A stretch of DNA of 64,000 nt from positions 124,001 through 188,000 of the forward strand of contig VFYV01000001.1 in NCBI GenBank assembly GCA_016871395.1. Direction: 5' to 3'. Numbering within the stretch: the stretch's first letter is position 1; each line of letters opens with the position of its first letter. A program made the position numbers and the translations under genes. This DNA comes from Actinomycetota bacterium. Lineage in GTDB: Bacteria > Actinomycetota > Acidimicrobiia > Acidimicrobiales > Ilumatobacteraceae. The notes beneath the pieces were generated by a model. That model saw only the letters and a program-made list of their open reading frames with translations. It searched no databases and was not told where the DNA came from. Positions 20,240-29,873 of this stretch are shown here, piece by piece.

Positions 20240-21378
20240 GCGACGACAACTCGTCGACTCGGCGTGGTCCGCTCGGGCGGCTGTACCACGGTGAAACGGC
20301 CATCGACTTCTATGGTCGGCGTCACTACGGATTCATCGTCTCCGGTGCCCTCGTTGTGATCACGGCGATCTCGCTATTTTTTTCCGGCCTCGAACTCGGT
20401 ATCGACTTCGAGGGCGGAGTGGCCTGGCAGGTGCCCGCGTCGCCCACGTTGGACTCCGAGGTCGCGCGATCGGTGGTGGCGCAGAACGGTGTCGAGATGG
20501 CCAACGCGAAGGTTCAGACGCTCAAGAGTGGTGAACTCGAATCGATTCGAATTCAGGTGGGGGATCAGAGCAGTGAAGTCCGATCCGCCGTGCAGGCGGC
20601 GTTGGCGGTTGCTGCTGGAGTCGACATCAACGAGGTGTCGGTCAGTTCGGTCAGCTCGTCGTGGGGTCGAACCATCACCGAAAAGGGGGTTCGGGCACTC
20701 GTCGTGTTCCTGATCCTGGTCTCCTTGTACATCGCGTGGCGATTCGAGTGGCGTATGGCGTTGGCGGCCATCATGGCGATGCTCCATGACGTCCTCATCA
20801 GCTCCGGCATCTACTCTCTCTTCGGTTTGGAAGTCACGCCGGCGACCGTGGTGGCCTTCCTCACCATCTTGGGTTTCTCGCTCTACGACACCATCGTGGT
20901 TTTCGACAAGGTGAAGGACAACATGGAACGTTTCAGCGCCTCCCGCACGGGGATCGCCGACATCGTCAACGTCTCCATGAACCAGGTACTGATGCGTTCG
21001 TTGAACACCAGTCTGGCGGCGGTTTTGCCGGTCATTTCGTTGCTCGCGGTGGGTTCTGGTGTGTTCGGAGCGGTGGCGTTGCGCGAGTTCGCCGTGGCTC
21101 TCCTCGTTGGATTATTGATCGGTAGTTATTCGTCGATTTTCGTCGCCTCACCGTTGCTGACCGTGTTCAAGGAACGTGAAAGCCATTTTCGCAACCTCCG
21201 CGGTCTTCACGCCTCGGGAGCCGAACTCGAACACATGGTGGTGACCGGTAACGCGACTGGTTCGAAGAAGGTCCGTCGCCAAACCGAGGTGGACACCGGG
21301 TCGAGCCAGGCGAGCCCGGTCGCGCCGGGATCGCCGCTCACCCACCCGCCTCGGCCCCGTAAGAAGCGTCGTCGGTGA
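20236..21378 (+). CDS. secF: Protein translocase subunit SecF
   Basis: IDFYGRRHYGFIVSGALVVITAISLF, GIDFEGGVAWQV, FLTILGFSLYDTIVVFDKVKDNM. Confidence 0.96.
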   Translation: MSDDNSSTRRGPLGRLYHGETAIDFYGRRHYGFIVSGALVVITAISLFFSGLELGIDFEGGVAWQVPASPTLDSEVARSVVAQNGVEMANAKVQTLKSGELESIRIQVGDQSSEVRSAVQAALAVAAGVDINEVSVSSVSSSWGRTITEKGVRALVVFLILVSLYIAWRFEWRMALAAIMAMLHDVLISSGIYSLFGLEVTPATVVAFLTILGFSLYDTIVVFDKVKDNMERFSASRTGIADIVNVSMNQVLMRSLNTSLAAVLPVISLLAVGSGVFGAVALREFAVALLVGLLIGSYSSIFVASPLLTVFKERESHFRNLRGLHASGAELEHMVVTGNATGSKKVRRQTEVDTGSSQASPVAPGSPLTHPPRPRKKRRR

Positions 21379-21896
21379 GCGACAAGGCGATGAAGCACCT
21401 CATTCGCGCCATCGAGGACTACCCGACCCCAGGTGTCACCTTCCGTGACATCACACCGTTACTGGGCAACGGCGCCGCCTTCGGCGAGGCCATCATCGCT
21501 TTAGCCGACTGTTTCCGCTCGGTAGGGGTGGAGCGAGTGGTCGGCGTGGAGGCTCGCGGATTCATTCTGGGCGCTCCGGTGGCGGTCGAACTCGGCGCCG
21601 GGTTCGTTCCGGTTCGCAAAGCCGGCAAGTTGCCGTGGGCCGTGGCCCGCGAGGAGTACGAACTCGAATACGGAACGGACAGGTTGGAGATCCACCGGGA
21701 CGGCGTGCGTCCCGGCGAGCGGATTCTGGTCATCGACGACGTTTTGGCCACCGGAGGCACGGCCGCGGCCACCTGTCGTTTGGTGACCGGCCTCGGGGGA
21801 GTCGTGGTTGGCGTGGGCGTGCTCCTGGAGCTCACCTTTCTCGACGGACGTCACAAACTCGGAGACGTCCCGATTCATTCGCTCCTCACCTACTGA
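21375..21896 (+). CDS. apt: Adenine phosphoribosyltransferase
   Basis: IEDYPTPGVTFRDITPLL, GVEARGFILGAPVA, ILVIDDVLATGGTAAATCRLV. Confidence 0.96.
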   Translation: MSDKAMKHLIRAIEDYPTPGVTFRDITPLLGNGAAFGEAIIALADCFRSVGVERVVGVEARGFILGAPVAVELGAGFVPVRKAGKLPWAVAREEYELEYGTDRLEIHRDGVRPGERILVIDDVLATGGTAAATCRLVTGLGGVVVGVGVLLELTFLDGRHKLGDVPIHSLLTY

Positions 21897-21911
21897 GGTC
21901 GATTTTCGACC
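21897..21911 (+). terminator. Short hairpin immediately after the apt stop codon (weak terminator candidate)
   Basis: GGTCGA-TTT-TCGACC, 6-bp perfect stem; no clear U-tract. Confidence 0.35.
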
Positions 21912-21965
21912 TATCTTCGGCTCGCGTCGACGTGCGAAGGCCCTGCGGGCTGGGATAATGGAAGC

Positions 21966-24191
21966 ATGGTGACCGTGACACGACTCCTTCCCTGGAGACG
22001 CCACAGCGGTTCACCCACCGACGAACTTTCCCCGGTGATCGCCTCGTACAAACGTCGGCACCCCAAGTCCGGTACCGCGACGATGACCAAAGCGTTCGAG
22101 ATCGCTCGCCACGCTCACTCGCTACAAAAGCGCAAGAGCGGCGAGGGCTACATCAACCATCCATTGGCCGTGGCCAAGATCGTCGCCGACATCGGACTCG
22201 ACGAGATCACGGTCGCCGCCGCCTTGTTGCACGACGCGGTGGAGGACACCGAGATCACCATCGCCGACGTCGAGCGTGATTTCGGCTCCGAGGTTGCGGC
22301 CATCGTCGATGGTGTCACGAAGTTGGAGCGCATCCAGTTCGACTCTCAGGAGGCTCAACAAGCGGCAACCATGCGCAAGATGTTGGTCGCCATGGCCAAG
22401 GACCTTCGGGTTCTCATCATCAAACTGGCCGATCGTTTGCACAACATGCGTACCATCGCCGCCATGTCGGTCGACAAGCAGCAACGGATCGCCTCGGAGA
22501 CCCTCGACATCTACGCTCCGCTGGCGCACCGCCTCGGCATGCAGGGTGTGAAACAACAACTCGAGGATCTCGCGTTCGCCTCGCTGTACCCGAAGAGGTA
22601 CAGCGAACTGGATCATCTCGTCAGCACGCGCAGTCCCGAGCGCGACGTGTATCTCGCCAAGGCCATGGCTGATGTTCGTTCCCAGCTGATGGAATTGAAC
22701 ATCGACGCCGACGTGACCGGTCGTGGCAAGCATCTGTGGAGCATCTACGAGAAGATGATTCAAAAGGGCAAGGAGTTCGATGAAATCTTCGACATCGTCG
22801 CCCTCCGGGTGGTCGTCGACTCGGTGAAGGACTGTTACGCGGCACTCGGATGTATTCACGGACGTTGGAAGCCCATCGTCGGTCGATTCAAGGACTACGT
22901 GGCCATGCCGAAGTTCAACCTGTATCAGAGCCTCCACACCACGGTCATCGGGCCCGAAGGCAAGCCCTTGGAGATTCAGATTCGCAGTCGCGAGATGCAC
23001 CAGCGGGCCGAATGGGGTGTCGCCGCCCACTGGGCCTACAAGGACGGGGCCGAGACTCCGGACATCGATTGGCTGAACCGCATCATCGATTGGCAGAGCG
23101 ACGTCGTCGATCCGGCTCAGTTCATGGAGAACCTGAAGACCGACTTGGATCAAGACGAGATCTTCGTGTTCACACCCAAGGGTCGAGTGGTCGCCCTACC
23201 ACTGGGCTCGTGTCCCGTGGATTTCGCCTACTCGGTCCACACCGAGATCGGGAACGCTTGCATCGGCGCTCGGGTCAACGGTCGATTGGTGCCGCTCACA
23301 CATCAGTTGAAGAGCGGTGACACCTGTGAGATCTTCACTTCCAAAGTCGAGACCGCCAGTCCCGCTCGAGAATGGCTCGAATTCGTGTCCTCCCCGAAGG
23401 CCCGCACAAAAATCAAGCAATGGTTCTCCCGCGAGCGCCGAGAAGATTTGATCGAGTCGGGCCGTGAGGAGCTGATACGAGAGCTTCGCCGGGAAAGACT
23501 CCCCGTCAATCGTGTGATGGAGAGCCCACAAATGGAGGCCGAGATGGCCGCGCTCAACTACACCGATCTCGACACGTTGCTCGCCGCCATCGGGGATGGT
23601 CACGTCGGGGCGCGGGCCGTGGCACAGCGGCTCGGGCAACGTTTTCAATCGAATGATTCCGACGAGCGTCTGCCGGCTTCGGTTCGCCACCCGTCGGACC
23701 TGCGACGCAAAGGAAACAACATCGGCATCCACGTGGAAGGCTTCGATGACGTCCTCGTGCGCTTGTCGAAGTGTTGTACGCCGGTTCCCGGAGACGAGAT
23801 CATGGGCTTCATCACCCGTGGACGGGGAGTCAGTGTGCATCGCTCCGACTGCGCCAATGGAGGCTCACTCGCCGGCGACCAGGCGGCTCGTTTGGTCGAT
23901 GTCGAGTGGGACGGCTCCTCGGTCGGATCGGTCTTTCGAGCGGGCGTCGAGGTGGTGGCTCTCGACCGCTCGAGGTTGTTACGCGACGTCGCCAACGCCC
24001 TGTCCGAGCAACACGTGAACATCGTCGCCTGCAGCACGCACACCGGTGGCGACCGGGTGGCCAAGATGCACTTCGAGTTCGAATTGGTCGATCCCGGTCA
24101 CCTCGAAGCCGTCCTGCGCACCATCAAGCGGATAGATGGGGTCTACGACGCTTTTCGCTCGGTTCCCGGACGATCGAACAACATCGACTGA
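21966..24191 (+). CDS. relA: RelA/SpoT family (p)ppGpp synthetase/hydrolase
   Basis: HD domain GEGYINHPLAVAKIVADIGLDEITVAAALLHDAVEDTE, synthetase GRFKDYVAMPKFNLYQSLHTTVIGPEGKPLEIQIRS, TGS and ACT domains. Confidence 0.96.
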   Translation: MVTVTRLLPWRRHSGSPTDELSPVIASYKRRHPKSGTATMTKAFEIARHAHSLQKRKSGEGYINHPLAVAKIVADIGLDEITVAAALLHDAVEDTEITIADVERDFGSEVAAIVDGVTKLERIQFDSQEAQQAATMRKMLVAMAKDLRVLIIKLADRLHNMRTIAAMSVDKQQRIASETLDIYAPLAHRLGMQGVKQQLEDLAFASLYPKRYSELDHLVSTRSPERDVYLAKAMADVRSQLMELNIDADVTGRGKHLWSIYEKMIQKGKEFDEIFDIVALRVVVDSVKDCYAALGCIHGRWKPIVGRFKDYVAMPKFNLYQSLHTTVIGPEGKPLEIQIRSREMHQRAEWGVAAHWAYKDGAETPDIDWLNRIIDWQSDVVDPAQFMENLKTDLDQDEIFVFTPKGRVVALPLGSCPVDFAYSVHTEIGNACIGARVNGRLVPLTHQLKSGDTCEIFTSKVETASPAREWLEFVSSPKARTKIKQWFSRERREDLIESGREELIRELRRERLPVNRVMESPQMEAEMAALNYTDLDTLLAAIGDGHVGARAVAQRLGQRFQSNDSDERLPASVRHPSDLRRKGNNIGIHVEGFDDVLVRLSKCCTPVPGDEIMGFITRGRGVSVHRSDCANGGSLAGDQAARLVDVEWDGSSVGSVFRAGVEVVALDRSRLLRDVANALSEQHVNIVACSTHTGGDRVAKMHFEFELVDPGHLEAVLRTIKRIDGVYDAFRSVPGRSNNID

Positions 24192-24251
24192 CGCTCTCGT
24201 CGGACTGAATCGGCGCCGTCCGTCCCGATCCCCGCCGGTAGCCTTGGGGTC

Positions 24252-25505
24252 GTGCCCGAGTTTCAGACCAGTCCCGGCATGCGGGACGTGTTGCCTCCCG
24301 AGTCGGCCCGCTGGCGTCGTTTCGTGCGCACTTTCGACGAAACGGTCTCGGCGGCCGGGTACGGCCAGCTCGTCCCCCCACTCTTGGAAGACATCGGGGT
24401 TTTCCATCGCGTCGGAGAGGCCACCGACGTGGTCTCGAAGGAGATGTACGACTTCGTCGACAAAGGTGAACGTCACGTGGCCCTGCGTCCCGAGCAGACG
24501 GCCAGTGTGTGTCGGGCCTTCGTTCAGCATCGCCCCGTCACGCCCTGGAAGGTCTGGTATGCCGGTCCGAACTTCCGCTACGAGAAGCCCCAACGCGGGC
24601 GCTACCGCCAATTCGACCAGGTCGGAATCGAGGTGCTGGGTTCGCAAGATCCACTGCTCGACGTCGAGGTGATCGCCCTGGGCTGGCGTTTCTTCCAACA
24701 ACTGGGACTTCGGCAAGTGTCCCTGGTCGTGAACAGTCTCGGTGAACCGGACGATCGGGCCGCCTTCGTCGTGGCCCTTCGAACCTACTTCGAAGCGAAC
24801 CTCACGCGCCTGACGCCGGAGAGTCGCCTCACCTTGGCGAGAAATCCGCTCCGGGTCCTCGACTCCAAGAGATCCGAGGACGCCGACGTGATCGCGGCCG
24901 CTCCCCGCATCGCGAACTTCCACAGTGAGAGCGCACGTCGAAGTTTGTCCGCGGTGTGCGCCGGTCTGGGGGCCTTGGAGATTCCCTTCACCGTCGACGA
25001 TCGTTTGGTTCGCGGTCTCGACTACTACCGGCTCACCACCTTCGAATTCGTGGGTCGGACGCTCGACTCGGTGCAGAACGCGCTCGGGGGTGGAGGGCGT
25101 TATGACGGACTGGTCGAAGATCTCGGCGGTCCGGCCACGCCGGGGGTCGGTTTCGCCATCGGTCTCGATCGCACCTTGCTGGCCTGTGACGACGAGGGGG
25201 TTTTCGACGCGCCGGAGGAGCGAGTCGACGTTTTCGTCATCGATACCACCGGTGGGATGAACGCCCTGTTGCTCACAGACCAGTTGCGGGCCCAGGGCAT
25301 CAGGACCGATCGTGCCTATGAGAACCGCTCGATGAAAAGCCAAATGAAGGCCGCCGACCGCAGCGGAGCCGCCATCGCCGTCATCGTCGGACCCGACGAG
25401 GTCGCGACCGGAACCGTCGTCGTGCGGCCGTTGCGTGACGGAGCGGAGCAATCGACTGTGTCCCGCTCTGAGTTGACCGACACGCTGAGGAAAGCCCTGT
25501 CATGA
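24252..25505 (+). CDS. hisS: Histidine-tRNA ligase
   Basis: GTG start; PGMRDVLPPESARWRR, LRPEQTASVCRAF, FRYEKPQRGRYRQFDQVGIEVLG, LVRGLDYYRLTTFEF. Confidence 0.96.
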   Translation: MPEFQTSPGMRDVLPPESARWRRFVRTFDETVSAAGYGQLVPPLLEDIGVFHRVGEATDVVSKEMYDFVDKGERHVALRPEQTASVCRAFVQHRPVTPWKVWYAGPNFRYEKPQRGRYRQFDQVGIEVLGSQDPLLDVEVIALGWRFFQQLGLRQVSLVVNSLGEPDDRAAFVVALRTYFEANLTRLTPESRLTLARNPLRVLDSKRSEDADVIAAAPRIANFHSESARRSLSAVCAGLGALEIPFTVDDRLVRGLDYYRLTTFEFVGRTLDSVQNALGGGGRYDGLVEDLGGPATPGVGFAIGLDRTLLACDDEGVFDAPEERVDVFVIDTTGGMNALLLTDQLRAQGIRTDRAYENRSMKSQMKAADRSGAAIAVIVGPDEVATGTVVVRPLRDGAEQSTVSRSELTDTLRKALS

Positions 25506-27256
25506 CCGAATCGAATCGTAAAACGTCGATGCGATCACACATGTGTGGCGAGATTTCGGACGGTCTCGTCGGGAACGAAGTGTCGCTGTGCGGCTGGGTG
25601 GCCAAGCGGCGCGAGCACGGCGACAAACTGGCCTTCGTCGACCTTCGGGACCACACCGGCATCGTGCAGTGCGTCATCGATAATACGGTCGACGTTCGCA
25701 GCGAATACGTCGTTCGCGTGACCGGAGTCGTGCGTCCACGTCCGGAGGGAACCGCAAACGCCACTATCGCCACCGGGAACGTGGAGATCGGTGACTGCGT
25801 CGTGGAGGTGTTGCGATCGGCCGAGCCGCCCCCGTTTCCCCTGGATCAGCGGGCCGACGAGGTCGACGAGAACGTGCGACTCCAACATCGGTACCTCGAC
25901 ATTCGTCGCGAAAGGATGCAGCGCAACATTCGTACTCGTGCCAAGGTGAACGCCGCCGTGCGCGGCGCGATGGAGCGCCAAGGCTTCGTCGAGGTCGAGA
26001 CACCCATGTTGGTGCCCTCGACTCCCGAGGGGGCTCGTGAATTCCTGGTGCCGTCACGAAAGGAGCCCGGGTCGTTCTATGCCCTTCCCCAGAGCCCGCA
26101 GTTGTTCAAGCAGCTGCTCATGGTGGCGGGAATCGATCGCTACTACCAAATCGCTCGGTGTTTGCGCGACGAGGATCTTCGCGCTGATCGCCAATACGAG
26201 TTCATGCAGCTCGACGCCGAGATGAGTTTCGTCAGTCAGGACGACGTGCTGGCTGCCATCGGTGAAGCCGTGCTGTCGGCGGCCGAGGCCGTCACCGGAG
26301 TACGACCCGATCCGATCGAACGCATCACCTGGCGCGACGCTATGGAGCGCTTCGGGGTCGACAAGCCCGATCTTCGGTTCGGAATGGAGTTGAAGGAACT
26401 TACGAGCATCTTCGGCTCCACTGAGTTCAAGGCTTTCTCCGGGGCGGCGTGCATCAAGGGTTTCAACGCCAAGGGTGCCGCCGAGGAGTTCGGCCGGAAC
26501 AAGCTCGACCAGATGACCGACAAGGCCAAGAGGATGGGAGCCAAGGGTCTCGTCTGGTTGAAGAAGACGGCCAACGGATACGACTCACCGGTCGCCAAGT
26601 TCCTCTCGTCGGGCGAGCAGGAATCACTGACCTCGACGTTGGCCGCCGAGACCGGTGACCTCATCTTGATCGTCGCCGACGAGTGGATGACCACTTGCGG
26701 CGTGCTCGGGCAACTACGCAACGATCTCGGTCGACCTCCCGTGCATCAGGGCCCGTACCGATACGTATGGGTCGTGGAGTTCCCATTGTTCGTTGGTGTC
26801 GACAAAGACAGCGGGCGTCCCAAGCCGGGACACCATCCCTTTTGCCGGCCGCATCCTGACGATCTGCACAAGTTCGAGAGCGACCCCATGTCGGTGCGGG
26901 CTCTGGCGTACGATCTCGTGCTCAACGGCTGGGAACTCGGCTCGGGAAGCATTCGAATCCACGAACCCGAAATGCAACGTCGAGTCTTCACCGCCCTCGG
27001 TATCAGCGAGGAGGAGGCGAATCGCAAGTTCGGTTTCTTCTTGAAGCCCTTCACGTTCGGAGCACCACCCCACGGCGGTTTCGCCTTCGGTCTCGATCGA
27101 TTGGTGGCGATCCTGGCCGGTGAGGAGAACATCCGCGAGGTGATCGCCTTCCCGAAGACCCAGAACGGACAGGATCCGATGACGAACGCTCCGACGCCTG
27201 CTGAAGCCAAGCAGTTGGATGAACTCGGTATCCGGACCCTGGCGCCCCGGACCTGA
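25502..27256 (+). CDS. aspS: Aspartate-tRNA(Asp/Asn) ligase
   Basis: LCGWVAKRREHGDKLAFVDLRDHTGIVQ, RYLDIRRERMQRNIRTRAKV, ETPMLVPSTPEGAREFLVPSR, class II motif 3 AFGLDRLVAILAGEENIREVIAFPK. Confidence 0.97.
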   Translation: MTESNRKTSMRSHMCGEISDGLVGNEVSLCGWVAKRREHGDKLAFVDLRDHTGIVQCVIDNTVDVRSEYVVRVTGVVRPRPEGTANATIATGNVEIGDCVVEVLRSAEPPPFPLDQRADEVDENVRLQHRYLDIRRERMQRNIRTRAKVNAAVRGAMERQGFVEVETPMLVPSTPEGAREFLVPSRKEPGSFYALPQSPQLFKQLLMVAGIDRYYQIARCLRDEDLRADRQYEFMQLDAEMSFVSQDDVLAAIGEAVLSAAEAVTGVRPDPIERITWRDAMERFGVDKPDLRFGMELKELTSIFGSTEFKAFSGAACIKGFNAKGAAEEFGRNKLDQMTDKAKRMGAKGLVWLKKTANGYDSPVAKFLSSGEQESLTSTLAAETGDLILIVADEWMTTCGVLGQLRNDLGRPPVHQGPYRYVWVVEFPLFVGVDKDSGRPKPGHHPFCRPHPDDLHKFESDPMSVRALAYDLVLNGWELGSGSIRIHEPEMQRRVFTALGISEEEANRKFGFFLKPFTFGAPPHGGFAFGLDRLVAILAGEENIREVIAFPKTQNGQDPMTNAPTPAEAKQLDELGIRTLAPRT

Positions 27257-27266
27257 AAGGGGTGGC

Positions 27267-27722
27267 GTGGGAGTCCAGCAGTTTCGTGCCGGAGTCGCGT
27301 TGATCGTTCGGCGCGAGAACGGGGACGTGATGGCCTTTGAACGCGTCGACACGCCCGGGGCCTGGCAACTGCCCCAGGGTGGTCTCGACACCGATGAGGA
27401 ACCCGTCGACGCCGCGTGGCGCGAACTTCGCGAGGAAACCGGACTCACGCGCGAGCACGTGCGACTGGTGTTGGAACTGCCCGAATGGATCGCCTACGAG
27501 TTGCCGATGGAGATCCGTGAGCGCGTCCACGAGGGGAACAAGCGTCGCGGGCAGGTTCAAAAGTGGTTCCTTTTCGGTGTGCTCGATGAGGACGTGGAGC
27601 CACGTCCCGACATGCACGAGTTCGGTGCCTGGCGATGGATGGATCCTCACCACTTGGTGGCTCACGTCGTGGAGTTCCGACGTGACGCCTACGCCCGCGC
27701 CTTCTCGCGGATCCTCCCGTGA
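27267..27722 (+). CDS. NUDIX hydrolase (RppH-like)
   Basis: GTG start (VGVQQFRAGVALIV); Nudix box GGLDTDEEPVDAAWRELREETGL. Confidence 0.87.
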   Translation: MGVQQFRAGVALIVRRENGDVMAFERVDTPGAWQLPQGGLDTDEEPVDAAWRELREETGLTREHVRLVLELPEWIAYELPMEIRERVHEGNKRRGQVQKWFLFGVLDEDVEPRPDMHEFGAWRWMDPHHLVAHVVEFRRDAYARAFSRILP

Positions 27723-29023
27723 GTGATCTGTTCAGTTCGGCGGCCGAGGATCGCTTGCGTGAGCAGGCACCGCTGGCGGCACGACTGCGACCCTCGACGA
27801 TCGACGACGTGGTCGGCCAGGAGCATCTGGTCGGACCGGGTCGCTCCCTGCGCCGGCTCGTCGAGCGGGACAAGTTGACCAGTGCCATCTTCTGGGGACC
27901 ACCGGGAACCGGCAAGACCACGTTGGCCTTGGCGGTGGCCGGAAGCACCCGACGATACTTCGTCCAATTGAGCGCGGTAACCGCCGGGGTGAGAGATGTG
28001 CGCGAGGTGATCGAGGATGCCCGCCAGCGTCTCGGAATGCACGGCCAAGGGACCATTTTGTTCCTCGACGAGATTCACCGCTTTTCCAAGTCGCAACAAG
28101 ACGCTCTCCTTCCGGCAGTGGAGGACGGCACCTTGACCCTGATCGGTGCAACCACCGAAAATCCTTTCTTCGAAATCAACGCGCCGTTGCGATCACGCAG
28201 CACCTTGTTCCGTCTGGAGCCGTTGTCCCCCGAGGCCATCGCGACCCTGATCCAACGAGGCCTGACCGCCCTCGGCACGACCGCCAGCGCCGCGGCCACC
28301 GACCTGCTCGTCGATCGAGCCGCAGGGGACGGACGCCAGGTTCTCACGTCGCTCGAGGTGGCCGTGGCGCTCGCCCATCCGGGACGGGTCGATCTGACAC
28401 ACGTGGAAGCCGCACTCGGGACCAGCGCCTTGCGCTACGGCCGCGACGATCACTACGACGTCGTGAGTGCCTTCATCAAGAGCATGCGAGGCAGTGATCC
28501 GCAGGCAACGATCTACTACCTCGGGCGCATGTTGCAAGCCGGAGACGACGCCCGATTCATCGCCCGACGGATGATCATTTTCGCCAGTGAAGACGTCGGG
28601 ATGGCCGACCCGACGTCCTTGTTGGTCGCGGTGGCGGCGGCCCAGGCCGTCGAACACGTTGGTCTTCCGGAGGCCCAACTGAACCTCAGCCAGGCTGCGA
28701 TCCATTTGGCCACCGCCCCCAAGAGCAATCGAACGGCGCTGGCCATCTGGGGTGTCCGTTCCGACATCGGCAACGGTGCGTTGGGGGAGGTCCCACCCCA
28801 TCTGCGGGACGGTCATTATCGGGGTGCCTCCGAACTGGGCCATGGTGTCGGCTACCGCTACCCTCACGATGAGGAGTCAGGCTGGGTGGAGCAGCAGTAT
28901 CTTCCCGACGGACTCAGGGATCGGGTCTGGTACGAGCCGAGCCATCACGGGCGTGAGCGTGAGGTGGATCGGCGAATGAAGGAACTTCGTGCGGCCGAGG
29001 TGAGTGAGGAGGATTCGAGATGA
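27719..29023 (+). CDS. rarA: Replication-associated recombination protein A (RarA/MgsA-type AAA ATPase)
   Basis: LAARLRPSTIDDVVGQEHLVGPGRSLRRLVE, FWGPPGTGKTTLA, LFLDEIHRFSKSQQDALLPAVEDGTLTLIGATTENPFFE. Confidence 0.95.
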   Translation: MSDLFSSAAEDRLREQAPLAARLRPSTIDDVVGQEHLVGPGRSLRRLVERDKLTSAIFWGPPGTGKTTLALAVAGSTRRYFVQLSAVTAGVRDVREVIEDARQRLGMHGQGTILFLDEIHRFSKSQQDALLPAVEDGTLTLIGATTENPFFEINAPLRSRSTLFRLEPLSPEAIATLIQRGLTALGTTASAAATDLLVDRAAGDGRQVLTSLEVAVALAHPGRVDLTHVEAALGTSALRYGRDDHYDVVSAFIKSMRGSDPQATIYYLGRMLQAGDDARFIARRMIIFASEDVGMADPTSLLVAVAAAQAVEHVGLPEAQLNLSQAAIHLATAPKSNRTALAIWGVRSDIGNGALGEVPPHLRDGHYRGASELGHGVGYRYPHDEESGWVEQQYLPDGLRDRVWYEPSHHGREREVDRRMKELRAAEVSEEDSR

Positions 29024-29481
29024 CTGCAGGGGAACTGGCCATCATCACCGCCGCGGTCTTGCTGTCCATTGGATTCGCCGCGCTGGTCGTCGTTTTGTCG
29101 CGGGTCCTCGACACCTTGCGAATTTTGCGGTCGGAGCTGACCGATCTGCGCCACGAGACCCGACCGCTCCTGGCCGAGCTTCGCGCCTCGACCGATGAGG
29201 CCCGTGGTGCCGTCGAGGAGGCGCGCCACGATCTCGACCGATTCGACCGCGTGCTGGGGTCGGCCGAGTCGATTTCGCACGCCGTCGCCTCCAGCGGCCG
29301 AATGACCCGCTTGGCTTTGTCGGCTCCGGTCATCAAGGCCACCGCTCTCGTCACCGGAACCGGCCGCGCGGCGCGGCGTTTACGTCGAGGTGGTCGACGC
29401 GAAAATGAACGGGGCACCGCTACCGGGCAACATCTCGTCGTTGTCGACGACCAGCGAGCACGGCGCCGGAGGCTCGGATGA
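29020..29481 (+). CDS. DUF948-like membrane-anchored coiled-coil protein
   Basis: N-terminal TM followed by RSELTDLRHETRPLLAELRASTDEARGAVEEARHDLDRFDRVLGSAESIS. Confidence 0.65.
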   Translation: MTAGELAIITAAVLLSIGFAALVVVLSRVLDTLRILRSELTDLRHETRPLLAELRASTDEARGAVEEARHDLDRFDRVLGSAESISHAVASSGRMTRLALSAPVIKATALVTGTGRAARRLRRGGRRENERGTATGQHLVVVDDQRARRRRLG

Positions 29482-29873
29482 TCAAGCGCCTCGTTTGGTT
29501 CGTCTCGGGCCTGGTGGCCGGCGTGAGCGCAGTGCTCTTGGCTGGTCGACGGGTGAAGCGCACCATCGGAACCATGGTCCCCGTCAGGGTGGCCGGACGA
29601 GCAGCAAAGGCGGCTCGCTCACGATTCGAGCACCTGCAAGAGGCGCTTCAGGATGGTCGTGCTGCCATGCGCCAACGGGAAGCCGAGTTGCGCGCCCGTC
29701 GCGATGGACGCGTCGATCATCTGGACTCTGGTGCCACGTTGGATCCCATCGTTCCCGGCGACTCGGTGCTGGTGGACGGAACTGCAATCTCACCGAGCCG
29801 CGTGATCGTGCTGCGTCAGGTCGACGAACCGGTCGGCCCACGTCATCGTCGGATCCACCGTCGGCGACCATGA
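29478..29873 (+). CDS. Hypothetical small membrane protein
   Basis: N-terminal TM (LVWFVSGLVAGVSAVLLAG) and charged helix; 4-nt overlap with both neighbours. Confidence 0.6.
   Translation: MIKRLVWFVSGLVAGVSAVLLAGRRVKRTIGTMVPVRVAGRAAKAARSRFEHLQEALQDGRAAMRQREAELRARRDGRVDHLDSGATLDPIVPGDSVLVDGTAISPSRVIVLRQVDEPVGPRHRRIHRRRP

Noticed and set aside
22122-23153. 343-aa minus-strand ORF opposite relA
   Set aside because: Antisense shadow of relA.
23979-25451. 490-aa minus-strand ORF opposite hisS
   Set aside because: Antisense to a well-supported hisS; low-complexity translation, no motif.
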